This document shows positions 1-6,968 of a stretch of DNA of 8,629 nt, piece after piece. Location of the stretch: contig JAHDHM010000131.1 of assembly GCA_020631315.1 (NCBI GenBank), positions 1 through 8,629 of the forward strand, read 5' to 3'. The position numbers and the translations under genes are program-made. Origin of the DNA: Acidimicrobiales bacterium. GTDB taxonomy: Bacteria; Actinomycetota; Acidimicrobiia; Acidimicrobiales; Poriferisodaliceae. Position 1 is the stretch's first letter. Each line of letters begins with the position of its first letter. Under the pieces are notes generated by a model. The model saw only the letters and a list, made by a program, of their open reading frames with translations. It was not told the origin of the DNA and ran no database searches.

Positions 1-453
1 GTCGGTGATCTCGATCTTCTTGGCGAACGTGACGGACGGGATGCCCATGACCGCAGCGATCTGCTCCGGCACGGTGCCGGTGTAGCCGTCGGACGACTCG
101 ACGCCGGCGAGGACCAGGTCGGGCTCGGCGCGCTGGATGGCGGCGGCGAGGACCTTGGCGGTACCCAGTGCGCAGGTGCCGGCGAGGGCATCGTCGCTGA
201 CGAGGATGGCGTCGTCGGCGCCCATGGCGAGGGCGGTGCGGAGACCAGAGACCTCGCCGTTCGGGGCCATCGAGACGAGCGTGACACTGCCGCCACCGGC
301 GGACTCGACCAGCTGCAGAGCGAGCTCGACACCGTACGAGTCGGACTCGTCGAGAATCAGCTTGTCATCGCGCTTCAGGGTGTTCGTGGAGGGATCCAGC
401 TCGCCCGGCAGTGCCGGGTCGGGGATCTGCTTGACGCATACGGCGACCTTCAT
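1..453 (-). CDS. etfB: Electron transfer flavoprotein beta subunit, N-terminal part (cut by window edge)
   Basis: The beta subunit of the FAD/AMP-containing electron transfer flavoprotein passes electrons from acyl-CoA and related dehydrogenases to the quinone pool through ETF-QO, in the cytoplasm. The 151 visible residues begin MKVAVCVKQIPDPA and continue with PGELDP, a DESDSYGVELALQL segment, a GADDAILVSDDALAG stretch, and DLVLAGVESSDGYTGTVPEQ followed by MGIPSV. These are the N-terminal beta strand and nucleotide-binding region of EtfB in the expected order; family members are about 250-265 aa, so about 100 residues lie outside. The ATG at 453 is the only sensible start because KVAVCVKQ is the canonical N-terminus. 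No Shine-Dalgarno sequence precedes it; a promoter-like element ends 9 nt upstream. etfA would be expected next, beyond the left edge. The family call is close to certain. Confidence 0.95.
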   Translation of the reverse strand, partial: MKVAVCVKQIPDPALPGELDPSTNTLKRDDKLILDESDSYGVELALQLVESAGGGSVTLVSMAPNGEVSGLRTALAMGADDAILVSDDALAGTCALGTAKVLAAAIQRAEPDLVLAGVESSDGYTGTVPEQIAAVMGIPSVTFAKKIEITD

Positions 454-462
454 AGGGGGACG

Positions 463-491
463 ATTGTGCTGTAACTGCACGGGATCAGCAA
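463..491 (-). promoter_or_regulatory. Putative etfB promoter (TTGCTG-N17-CACAAT)
   Basis: On the minus strand, TTGCTG (491-486) and CACAAT (468-463) are separated by exactly 17 nt. The -10-like hexamer ends 9 nt before the etfB ATG, which would give a leaderless or nearly leaderless mRNA; this fits the missing Shine-Dalgarno sequence. Only the TTG of the -35 and the A2/T6 positions of the -10 match consensus, so this is a prediction. Confidence 0.35.
466..480. repeat. 15-bp near-perfect palindrome in the etfB promoter spacer, candidate operator
   Basis: GTGCTGTAACTGCAC pairs at 6 of its 7 symmetric positions (GTGCTGT/ACTGCAC, one T-T mismatch). It lies between the predicted -35 and -10 of etfB and overlaps the -10, where a repressor or spacer-distorting activator would bind. 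No regulator family can be named from the sequence. Confidence 0.35.
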
Positions 492-532
492 ATACCCGAG
501 GGGTGGGATCCGGCACATCCCTTCAGGGTCCG

Positions 533-562
533 TTCAGGCGCAGACGACCCAGCTGCGAGAAT
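533..562 (+). promoter_or_regulatory. Weak putative promoter of the lipid kinase, leaderless type
   Basis: TTCAGG (533-538) and GAGAAT (557-562) are 18 nt apart, and the latter ends 6 nt before the GTG at 569. This spacing would place the transcript start at or next to the start codon. Both hexamers are poor matches to consensus; the placement is the main argument. Confidence 0.2.
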
Positions 563-568
563 GGACCG

Positions 569-1486
569 GTGAGGGTCCTGCTGCTGGTCAACGGTGCTGC
601 CTCGTCGGTGACGGCGAGAACGCGCGTGATCATCCGCAAAGCGCTGTCACGGGAACACGAGGTCACCGTCGCGGAGACGAGCCGACGAGGCCACGCGTCT
701 CGCCTGGCGCAGGGCGCCGCAGCGGCCGGCACGGACCTCGTCGTGGTGTTGGGTGGCGACGGCACCGTCAACGAGGCAGCCAACGGCCTCGTGGGCACCG
801 ACACGCTCATGGCGGCCCTGCCCGGTGGCAGCACGAACGTGTTCACGCGCACGCTCGGCCTGCCCGACGACCCGGTCGACGCGACCCAGGTGGTGTTGGC
901 TGCGCTCCGCGACGGTCAGGTTCGCCGTGTGGGCCTGCCGGCGATCAACGGACGCTACTTCGTGTTCCATGCCGGTCTCGGCTTCGACGCCGCCGTGGTC
1001 GAACAGGTCGAGAAGCGGGGCAGCCTCAAGCGCTACGCCGGGCACCCGCTGTTCATCTGGGCCGGATTCACCACCTGGTTCCGCCACTACGACCGGTCTC
1101 GGCCTCGGATGGCGTTCGAGTATCCAGATGGCCAGACGATCGACGACATCGCACTGTCGATCGTGCTCAACACCGATCCGTACACCTACCTCGGCAGTCG
1201 ACCGCTGACCATCGACGCCTCCGCGACGATCGAGTCGCCGCTGTCGGTGATCGGGGTGCGGTCGATGAAGCTCGGGCCGATGCTCGACCTGGTCCGACGA
1301 CTCATCGCGGGTGACGGTTCGATCGTGGACTCGCCCCACGTGGCGCATCGTGCAGGCGTGACCGACCTGGTCGTGCGCGGCCACGGCCCGTTCCCGTACC
1401 AGGTCGACGGCGACCATCTCGGCGACACCGAGGAGCTCCGGTTCGACTGGCGGCCCGATCAGCTGTCGCTGGTCATCCCGAGCTGA
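569..1486 (+). CDS. Diacylglycerol kinase-family lipid kinase
   Basis: Predicted ATP-dependent lipid kinase of the DAGK-catalytic/YegS-DgkB superfamily, phosphorylating diacylglycerol or a related lipid at the inner membrane face. The 305-aa product starts MRVLLLVNGAAS. It shows the nucleotide-binding glycine motif LGGDGTVNE at about residues 61-69 and the second family motif PGGSTNVFTRTLGLP at 85-99, followed by the usual beta-sandwich C-terminal domain (GLGFDAAVVEQ near 138-148; VDGDHLG near the end). Length fits the family (about 290-330 aa). The GTG at 569 is chosen because homology begins there; the open frame runs further upstream only because it is antisense to etfB. There is no Shine-Dalgarno; GAGAAT ends 6 nt before the GTG, suggesting a leaderless start. 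It resembles mycobacterial Rv3218, which also neighbours whiB1 (from memory). It converges on the phosphodiesterase gene with 8 nt between stops. Exact substrate is unknown. Confidence 0.9.
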   Translation: MRVLLLVNGAASSVTARTRVIIRKALSREHEVTVAETSRRGHASRLAQGAAAAGTDLVVVLGGDGTVNEAANGLVGTDTLMAALPGGSTNVFTRTLGLPDDPVDATQVVLAALRDGQVRRVGLPAINGRYFVFHAGLGFDAAVVEQVEKRGSLKRYAGHPLFIWAGFTTWFRHYDRSRPRMAFEYPDGQTIDDIALSIVLNTDPYTYLGSRPLTIDASATIESPLSVIGVRSMKLGPMLDLVRRLIAGDGSIVDSPHVAHRAGVTDLVVRGHGPFPYQVDGDHLGDTEELRFDWRPDQLSLVIPS

Positions 1487-1494
1487 ACCCCGGG

Positions 1495-2184
1495 TCAGTC
1501 GAGCGCCTGCCGGGCGACGTCGGGCACGTTGGTGACGATGCCGTCGACACCGAGACCGGCGAGTTCGACCATCCGGTCGGGATCATCGACGGTCCACACG
1601 TTGACCGCGAGCCGAGCAGCGCGAGCATGCGCCATGAACTCGGCGTCGACCTGATGGTCGGCGGGATGGATGACACCGTGCCCACGAGCACGGCAGAGCT
1701 GGCAGAGCGACTCGGCGTCGCCGGCGTACACCAACCAGGCCGACGGCGAGGGGCTGAGCGCAGCGGCCCGATCCGTCGTGGGCAGGTCGAACGAGGAGAT
1801 CAGGTACCGGTCGGCGGTGTTCCTTGCGTCGACGAGCGTCATCGTCTCGTCGGCGATGGAACGACTCACGTCGAAACCGTGGTCGCCTTCGGAGTTCTTG
1901 ATCTCGACGTTCACGACGAGGTTGCCGCACGCATCGAGCGCGGCCTCGAGGGTCGGGACGTGGTCGGGCAGCTCCACTGCGGCGAGGTCGGCGATGCCGC
2001 GGCCGTCATCGAGGTGAGCGTCGTGGTGCACGACGAGCAGACCGTCAGCGGTACGCCGGACGTCGAGTTCGACGCCCTGCGCACCCATCTCGATCGCCAG
2101 TTCGAACGCCTCGATCGTGTTCTCCCGAGCGGCTGCCGATGCGCCTCGGTGGGCGATGACGGACGGGGTCGCTGACGTGCTCAC
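1495..2184 (-). CDS. Glycerophosphodiester phosphodiesterase, cytosolic UgpQ type
   Basis: Hydrolyses glycerophosphodiesters (deacylated phospholipids) to glycerol-3-phosphate and an alcohol. The 229-aa product starts MSTSATPSVIAHRGASAAARE. It has the GDPD catalytic set: H12-R13 in AHRG, E21-N22-T23, metal ligands E39 and D41 in GVELDV, H54 in VVHHD, E94/K96 in VNVEIK, and the C-terminal NVWTVDD and GVDGIVTNVPD motifs of the TIM barrel. It has no signal peptide, so it is probably intracellular. At 229 aa it is slightly shorter than usual (240-260), but no catalytic element is missing. The GTG at 2184 is chosen because the HRG motif normally lies within 5-15 residues of the start; the upstream open frame is antisense to whiB1. 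A TTG three codons earlier is an alternative. There is no Shine-Dalgarno sequence. It converges with the lipid kinase, which suggests, without proof, a shared role in phospholipid turnover. Confidence 0.92.
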   Translation of the reverse strand: MSTSATPSVIAHRGASAAARENTIEAFELAIEMGAQGVELDVRRTADGLLVVHHDAHLDDGRGIADLAAVELPDHVPTLEAALDACGNLVVNVEIKNSEGDHGFDVSRSIADETMTLVDARNTADRYLISSFDLPTTDRAAALSPSPSAWLVYAGDAESLCQLCRARGHGVIHPADHQVDAEFMAHARAARLAVNVWTVDDPDRMVELAGLGVDGIVTNVPDVARQALD

Positions 2185-2214
2185 GAGGACCAATGAAGCA
2201 CAAAGTTTCAGTCC

Positions 2215-2244
2215 TTGTGACAAAGGTTCCGATGTGACTAATCT
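2215..2244 (+). promoter_or_regulatory. Putative whiB1 promoter (TTGTGA-N18-TAATCT) with TGTGAC repeats
   Basis: TTGTGA (2215-2220) and TAATCT (2239-2244) are 18 nt apart, about 90 nt upstream of the whiB1 ATG and in the most AT-rich part of the intergenic region. TGTGAC occurs twice as a direct repeat (2216-2221 and 2233-2238), 17 bp apart. The -35 sits in a perfect 9-bp palindrome TTGTGACAA (2215-2223), so TTGTCA also reads toward the divergent phosphodiesterase gene. TGTGA half-sites recall cAMP-CRP sites, and whiB1 is CRP-regulated in Mycobacterium. However, the best paired arrangement here (TGTG-N9-CACA, 2233-2249) is one base wider than the usual CRP site. Confidence 0.4.
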
Positions 2245-2259
2245 GCACACTGCGTGCAG
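2243..2259 (+). repeat. 17-bp palindrome (CTGCAC/GTGCAG) at the predicted whiB1 transcript start
   Basis: CTGCACACTGCGTGCAG has a perfect 6-bp outer stem with a 5-nt centre and overlaps the end of the predicted whiB1 -10. It could be an operator or a hairpin at the start of the roughly 80-nt whiB1 leader. There is no U-run, so it is not an intrinsic terminator. Confidence 0.35.
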
Positions 2260-2332
2260 GAACCTCCGGATCCCTGCTGGCGGCCTGACACGCACAGACC
2301 ACGCCCACGGGTGTGAGGGGGAGTCACGGACA

Positions 2333-2623
2333 ATGGCCGTCCACGCAAGTCTTCTGCTCGAAAGCGCCGACTGGCGCGACGATGCGGAGTGCCGCAGCAC
2401 CGACCCGGCACTGTTCTTCCCGGTGGGCACCACCGGGATGGCCCTGGAGCAGATCGACGAGGCCAAGCGCGTCTGCGCCGGTTGCAACGCCCGGAAGTTG
2501 TGCCTGGAGTTCGCCCTGCTGACGAACCAGGACGCCGGCGTCTGGGGCGGCACCTCTGAAGAAGAGCGGCGCGAGATCCGCCGGGCACGCCGTCGTGCTG
2601 CGGCGGCCGCCAAGGCCAGCTGA
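2333..2623 (+). CDS. whiB1: WhiB-family Fe-S transcriptional regulator, WhiB1/WblE type
   Basis: Cytoplasmic transcription factor expected to carry an NO-sensitive [4Fe-4S] cluster and to act with the primary sigma factor. The 96-aa product has all four ligand cysteines: C20 (DDAEC), C48, C51 and C57 (Cx27Cx2Cx5C). It also has the ELFFP-like segment ALFFPVG at 26-32, the GVWGG turn at 69-73 that contacts sigma in WhiB proteins, and an Arg/Ala-rich C-terminal tail (RRARRRAAAAAK) suited to DNA binding. Residues from ADWRDDAEC through GVWGGTSEEERR match Mycobacterium WhiB1 (Rv3219) closely in my recollection of that 84-aa protein. The ATG at 2333 is preceded by GAGGGGGAG at 2315-2323, a good Shine-Dalgarno at 9 nt, and adds about 11 residues before the WhiB1 start. 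It is divergent from the phosphodiesterase. The subfamily is assigned from the ALFFPVG, GVWGG and ICxxC-like spacing, and is fairly sure. Confidence 0.93.
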   Translation: MAVHASLLLESADWRDDAECRSTDPALFFPVGTTGMALEQIDEAKRVCAGCNARKLCLEFALLTNQDAGVWGGTSEEERREIRRARRRAAAAAKAS

Positions 2624-2678
2624 GCGAATCCGTTCAGAACACCCGATCTCGTGACGCGGGGTCGGGCACACTGATCCG

Positions 2679-3341
2679 ATGCTCGTCGTCGCACAGGAGT
2701 CGACCACCGACCGGCTGAACGATCTGCTCGACGAAGCCGATCACGTCATCGCGATCATCGCCACGCTGCTGCTCGCCGCGCTGTTGAGCCGGCTCGTCAG
2801 GGCGCTCATCATCCGACTGCTCGACTGGGTCGCGACGCGTCGTCGCCGAGGGGTCGAGAACTTCTGGATCGTCCGACGGCCGCGGCTGCTCGACGAGTCG
2901 ACCGAGGTGGCCGAGCGCCGTCGCACCCAGAGGGTGCGGGCCAGCGCACTGATGCTGAGCCGGCTGGCGAGCGTCGTCATCTGGCTCGTCGCGTTCGTCG
3001 TGGTCCTGGCGATCCTCGACGTCGACGTCGTCTGGGCCGTCAGCTCCGCCGGGTTCCTCGGCGCGGCGATCGCCATCGGAGGTCAACACTCCGTCCACGA
3101 CTACCTCAATGGCGTGCACATCCTGCTCGAGGATCGCTTCGGCGAGGGTGACCTGATCGAGGTGACGCACCCGTCCGGGGTCGTTCGACGGGGCACCGTG
3201 CAGCGCATCGGAGCCTTCGGCACGGACCTGCGCAGTGAGGAAGGGACCTGGCACATGGCGAACCGGATGCTCGCCGAGGTCGTCAACCTCAGCCAGGCAC
3301 CCCAGCGGCCGGCGTCGCCGCCCGACGACACGTCGGCGTGA
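2679..3341 (+). CDS. Small-conductance mechanosensitive channel, MscS family, short form
   Basis: Predicted inner-membrane tension-gated channel that releases solutes on osmotic downshock. The 220-aa product has a hydrophobic helix at about 22-48, an Arg-rich cytosolic loop (54-87), a second helix at about 90-113, then the pore-lining TM3 (about 118-150) containing SAGFLGAAIAIGGQHSVHD and NGVHILLEDRF, the most conserved MscS region. It is followed by the GEGDLIEV beta domain ending near 208. E. coli MscS is 286 aa; here the C-terminal alpha/beta vestibule domain is absent and the protein ends in a Pro-rich tail. There is no Shine-Dalgarno, but CACACT (2667-2672) ends 6 nt before the ATG, so a leaderless message is possible. 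It lies 55 nt downstream of whiB1 on the same strand and could be read through from it. The family assignment is firm; function as a true channel is inferred. Confidence 0.88.
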   Translation: MLVVAQESTTDRLNDLLDEADHVIAIIATLLLAALLSRLVRALIIRLLDWVATRRRRGVENFWIVRRPRLLDESTEVAERRRTQRVRASALMLSRLASVVIWLVAFVVVLAILDVDVVWAVSSAGFLGAAIAIGGQHSVHDYLNGVHILLEDRFGEGDLIEVTHPSGVVRRGTVQRIGAFGTDLRSEEGTWHMANRMLAEVVNLSQAPQRPASPPDDTSA

Positions 3342-3360
3342 GCCACCACTCGGGTCGCAG

Positions 3361-3374
3361 CGGATCGGAATCCG
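3361..3374 (+). repeat. Small hairpin CGGAT-CGGA-ATCCG after mscS
   Basis: A perfect 5-bp stem with a 4-nt loop lies 19 nt after the mscS stop. No U-tract follows, so terminator function is not supported. It may be chance in GC-rich DNA. Confidence 0.2.
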
Positions 3375-3404
3375 TGCGCGGTCTCAGCTAGAAACTCTCC
3401 CTGA

Positions 3405-3419
3405 CGGTCCGTCGGACCG
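3405..3419 (+). repeat. Perfect hairpin CGGTCC-GTC-GGACCG abutting the MBL gene's ribosome binding site
   Basis: A 6-bp GC-rich perfect stem with a 3-nt loop ends 3 nt before the AAGGGGG Shine-Dalgarno (3422-3428) of the downstream hydrolase. Its position suggests either a leader hairpin that could affect ribosome access or a protein-binding palindrome. No U-run follows. Confidence 0.35.
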
Positions 3420-3433
3420 CGAAGGGGGAACCG

Positions 3434-4369
<936 letters not shown>

Positions 4370-4372
4370 GCC

Positions 4373-5848
4373 TCAGCCGGCCCGGCGCGGCGGAATCGTC
4401 AGCGTGACGATGGCCCCGCCTTCGGGCAAGTTGTCCATCGTGATGAGGCCGCCCAGCTCGCTGACGATGAGCGTCTTCACGATCGACGTGCCGAGGCCGC
4501 CAGAGCGGTCCTGATCGAAGTCGAACGGCAGACCCTTGCCGTCGTCGGCCACCATGATCTGCAGACCGGCGCGAGTCGAACCGTGCAGCTCGATGGCGAC
4601 ACGTCCGACCACACCGTCGTCGCCGACGGGCCAGTCCGACGGGAAGGCGTGGTCGACCACGTTCTGCAGGAGTTCGTTGATGACCACCGCCAACGGCGTG
4701 ACCACCTCGGCCGGAGCGGTGCCGACATCGCCGACCACCTCGAGCGCGATCCGGCGCCCGGTTTCGACGAGGTTCGCTTCGACGAATTTCGTCAGGTCGT
4801 CGACGATCTCGCGCAGCGAGATGTCCTCGCCGGTCTCCTGGGCAAGGGTCTCGTGGACGAGGGAGATGGCCCTGATCCGTCGAACCGAGTCGTCGATCGC
4901 GCTCTTGGCCTCGGCCGACTCGAGGCGTCTGCCCTGAATCCGCAGCAGCGACGAGATCGTCTGCAGGTTGTTCTTGACCCGGTGGTGGATCTCGCGGATC
5001 GTCGCGTCCTTGGACATGAGCAACTGGTCACGACGGCGGAGTTCGGTGACATCACGCATCATCACGAGTGCGCCGTCCTCCTCGAGCAGATTGCTCAACG
5101 GCACGGCGACGACCTGGATGACGCGACCACCTCGATCGACCTCCTCGGCCATGGGTCGAGCGTGGAACATCGCATCGCGGACCATGCCCTGGGCGAGGCC
5201 GAGGTCGCTCAGGCGACGGCCGACGATGGCGCCGGCGAAGCCGATTCGATGCAGCGTCGACAAACCGTTCGGAGAGGCGAAACGGATCCGAGCTTCGTGG
5301 TCGAGTACGAGCGCACCATCACCGACACGCGGTACGTCCTCCGGGTCGACGTCACTGTCGGCATAGGGGAAGGTCCCGTCGGAGATCATCCGCGCGAACC
5401 GATTGAAGATCGACAGGTAGCTGCTCTCCAGCTGACCGAAATGACGGAACTTCTCGAGGTCGGGCCGGGTCTCGCGCGTCATCACACCGACGATCTCGCC
5501 CTCGTGACGCACCGGGATGCCCTGCACCTGTGCCCGAGTGCCGTCCCCGGTCGCGAGGTTGATCTCGCCGTCGATCACGTCGCCGAGGCGTTTGGCCCGG
5601 AACACGAGCGGACGGTCGACCTCGTCGACGATGCGGCCGATCTCGTCGTCCTGATAGAGCGTCTGCGCGGTCGACGGACGGATCTGGCCGACCACCACCA
5701 TGCGGTCGTCGCGGATCGGCGCGAAGAGCAGCAGATCGGCGAACGAGATGTCGGCGAGCATCGTCCACCAGGACACGACACGCTGCAGATGAGCGAGCTG
5801 CGGGGCGGTCACGCTGACGCCCATGCGGGCCATCTCGGAGATGCTCAC
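4373..5848 (-). CDS. pdtaS: PdtaS-type sensor histidine kinase (GAF-PAS-HisKA_2-HATPase)
   Basis: Soluble sensor kinase expected to phosphorylate an ANTAR-domain regulator of PdtaR type that controls RNA-level antitermination; no such partner is in the window. The 491-aa product has no membrane helix. Domains: GAF-like sensor about 10-160 (SWWTMLADISFADLLLF; ESSYLSIFNRFARMISDGTFP), PAS about 175-275 (GALVLDHEARIRFASPNGLS), HisKA_2 H-box REIHHRVKNNLQT with phospho-acceptor His about 289, then HATPase with N-box INELLQN (390-396), G1 VADDGKGLP (433-441) and G2 GGLGTSIVK (450-458). It aligns end to end with recalled Mycobacterium PdtaS (Rv3220c, about 501 aa). The GTG at 5848 (MSISEMARMG) fits that N-terminus; ATGs at 5833 and 5824 are alternatives. 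It has no cysteine at all. It is last in the minus-strand run, 40 nt after the second ATPase, with a possible internal leaderless promoter. Confidence 0.93.
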   Translation of the reverse strand: MSISEMARMGVSVTAPQLAHLQRVVSWWTMLADISFADLLLFAPIRDDRMVVVGQIRPSTAQTLYQDDEIGRIVDEVDRPLVFRAKRLGDVIDGEINLATGDGTRAQVQGIPVRHEGEIVGVMTRETRPDLEKFRHFGQLESSYLSIFNRFARMISDGTFPYADSDVDPEDVPRVGDGALVLDHEARIRFASPNGLSTLHRIGFAGAIVGRRLSDLGLAQGMVRDAMFHARPMAEEVDRGGRVIQVVAVPLSNLLEEDGALVMMRDVTELRRRDQLLMSKDATIREIHHRVKNNLQTISSLLRIQGRRLESAEAKSAIDDSVRRIRAISLVHETLAQETGEDISLREIVDDLTKFVEANLVETGRRIALEVVGDVGTAPAEVVTPLAVVINELLQNVVDHAFPSDWPVGDDGVVGRVAIELHGSTRAGLQIMVADDGKGLPFDFDQDRSGGLGTSIVKTLIVSELGGLITMDNLPEGGAIVTLTIPPRRAG

Positions 5849-5855
5849 GTGGCGG

Positions 5856-5861
5856 AACCTA
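5856..5861 (-). promoter_or_regulatory. Possible internal extended -10 (TGGTAGGTT) for leaderless pdtaS
   Basis: On the minus strand TGGTAGGTT gives an extended -10 (TGn plus TAGGTT) that ends 7 nt before the GTG of pdtaS at 5848. This is the distance at which transcription would begin on the start codon. There is no good -35. If real, pdtaS has its own promoter in addition to read-through from the ATPase genes. Confidence 0.3.
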
Positions 5862-5888
5862 CCAGCGGGATCGACGTCGTCTTGAGGG

Positions 5889-6968
5889 TCATCGGGCCGC
5901 CAGCTGCTCGCCGAGTGTGCTGAGCATCGTGTCGCCGTCAACGCCGGGAAGGAGCGGCAGCTCGGTGACGGGACCGAGCTCGCCGAGCCGATCGATGCGG
6001 CGGCGGTCGGCGATGGCGACTCGGTGGAGTTCGACGGCGCGGTCGGCGGCGTCGGCGACCTCGCGGGTCTCGAGTCCGTCGATGCCCTCGCCGTCGGCCA
6101 GCCTGGCGGCCACCTCGACGAGATCGTCGTCGTCGAGCCATCTGGGCAACACGCGGTTGGCCACCACGGCGCCGACGGTCAGTTGGCGGTCGGCGAGCTG
6201 CCCGGCGAACGCGACGGCTTCGCGGACAGGCCGCGGGTTGGGTGAGGCCACGACGACGAACCGCGTGGACGGCAGCCGCAGCGTGGCGGCGACGGCGTCC
6301 GCCCGGGCGGTGAAGCCAGGCCCGAGCTGCTGGAGCACACTGAAGAACTCCGACAGATCGGCGACGAACTCTCGCCCGAGGAGCAGGTCGACGGCTCGGA
6401 AGAAGGGCCGGGACGCCACTGCAGCGACTCGTGAGCGAGTCGGAGCCGTCAGCCACTTCATGAGGTTGCCCTCGAAGAAGTCGACCATGCGGGCCGGAGC
6501 GTCGAGCAGATCAGCTGCATGGCCCGACGGCGGCGTGTCGACGACGAGCAGGTCGATGTCGTCGTTCTCGGACAGCTCGTGCAGCCGTTCGATGGCGATG
6601 TACTCGTGGCTCTGGATGAAGCGTGCCGTGATGTTCCGGTAGATCGGGTTCGACAGGAGGCGGGTCGCGGTGTCGGGATCGGGCGACCGCTCGACGATCA
6701 GTCGATCCCACGCGGCCGAGGTGTCGATCATCGATGCCTGGAGGCGACCAGGCCCGTCGATCGCGACCTCACGGAGCTCGTCGGCGAGCTCGATGCCCAT
6801 CGCGTCGGCGAGACGTCGTGCCGGGTCGACCGTGACGAGTGCGACAGAGCGTCCCTGTTCGGCTGCTCGACGGGCGAACGACGCGGCGACGGTGGTCTTG
6901 CCCACTCCGCCCGCCCCGCAGGTGAGCACGACCTCGGCGTCGGCCAGCAGATCGGCGGTGGCGCTCAC
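5889..6968 (-). CDS. ArsA/GET3-family ATPase, second of pair; P-loop lysine present, signature lysine replaced by Ala
   Basis: Deviant-Walker-A ATPase of the ArsA/GET3 (SIMIBI) family. The mycobacterial counterpart, Rv3680, has been described as a bacterial GET3 homologue working with Rv3679 (from memory). The 359-aa product has Walker A GAGGVGKTT at 18-26: K24 is the P-loop lysine, but position 19, which is Lys in GKGGVGKTT, is Ala. It also has TVDPARRLADAMG (46-58), HEYIAIERLHEL (121-132), switch II VVDTPPSGHAADLLDAP (142-158) and a hydrophobic mid-region at 161-210. The GTG at 6968 overlaps the upstream gene's TGA (6965-6967) as GTGA, indicating translational coupling; the much longer open frame upstream lies antisense-like over the first ATPase and is not homologous. 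Family certain; client or transport role unknown. No arsenite-binding Cys cluster: C17 is the only cysteine, so arsenite extrusion is unlikely. Confidence 0.92.
   Translation of the reverse strand: MSATADLLADAEVVLTCGAGGVGKTTVAASFARRAAEQGRSVALVTVDPARRLADAMGIELADELREVAIDGPGRLQASMIDTSAAWDRLIVERSPDPDTATRLLSNPIYRNITARFIQSHEYIAIERLHELSENDDIDLLVVDTPPSGHAADLLDAPARMVDFFEGNLMKWLTAPTRSRVAAVASRPFFRAVDLLLGREFVADLSEFFSVLQQLGPGFTARADAVAATLRLPSTRFVVVASPNPRPVREAVAFAGQLADRQLTVGAVVANRVLPRWLDDDDLVEVAARLADGEGIDGLETREVADAADRAVELHRVAIADRRRIDRLGELGPVTELPLLPGVDGDTMLSTLGEQLAAR

Noticed and set aside
137..568. Upstream extension of the lipid-kinase reading frame
   Set aside because: It lies antisense to etfB, its translation is low-complexity and Ser/Arg-rich, and DAGK homology starts exactly at the GTG at 569.
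1483..1498. CTGA/TCAG inverted repeat at the kinase-phosphodiesterase junction as a bidirectional terminator
   Set aside because: Only 4 bp, formed largely by the two symmetric stop codons around CCCCGGG, with no U-run on either strand.
2185..2694. N-terminal extension of the phosphodiesterase frame over whiB1
   Set aside because: Antisense to a convincing WhiB gene with all four cysteines; the GDPD fold starts at the HRG motif.
3367..3394. ECF-sigma-like promoter (GGAATC-N16-TAGAAA) before the MBL gene
   Set aside because: The GGAATC is part of a small hairpin, the -10 does not fit ECF consensus, and such matches are expected by chance.
4583..5923. 446-codon plus-strand open frame
   Set aside because: Antisense to pdtaS, whose H, N and G boxes are complete; no recognisable domain in the shadow translation.
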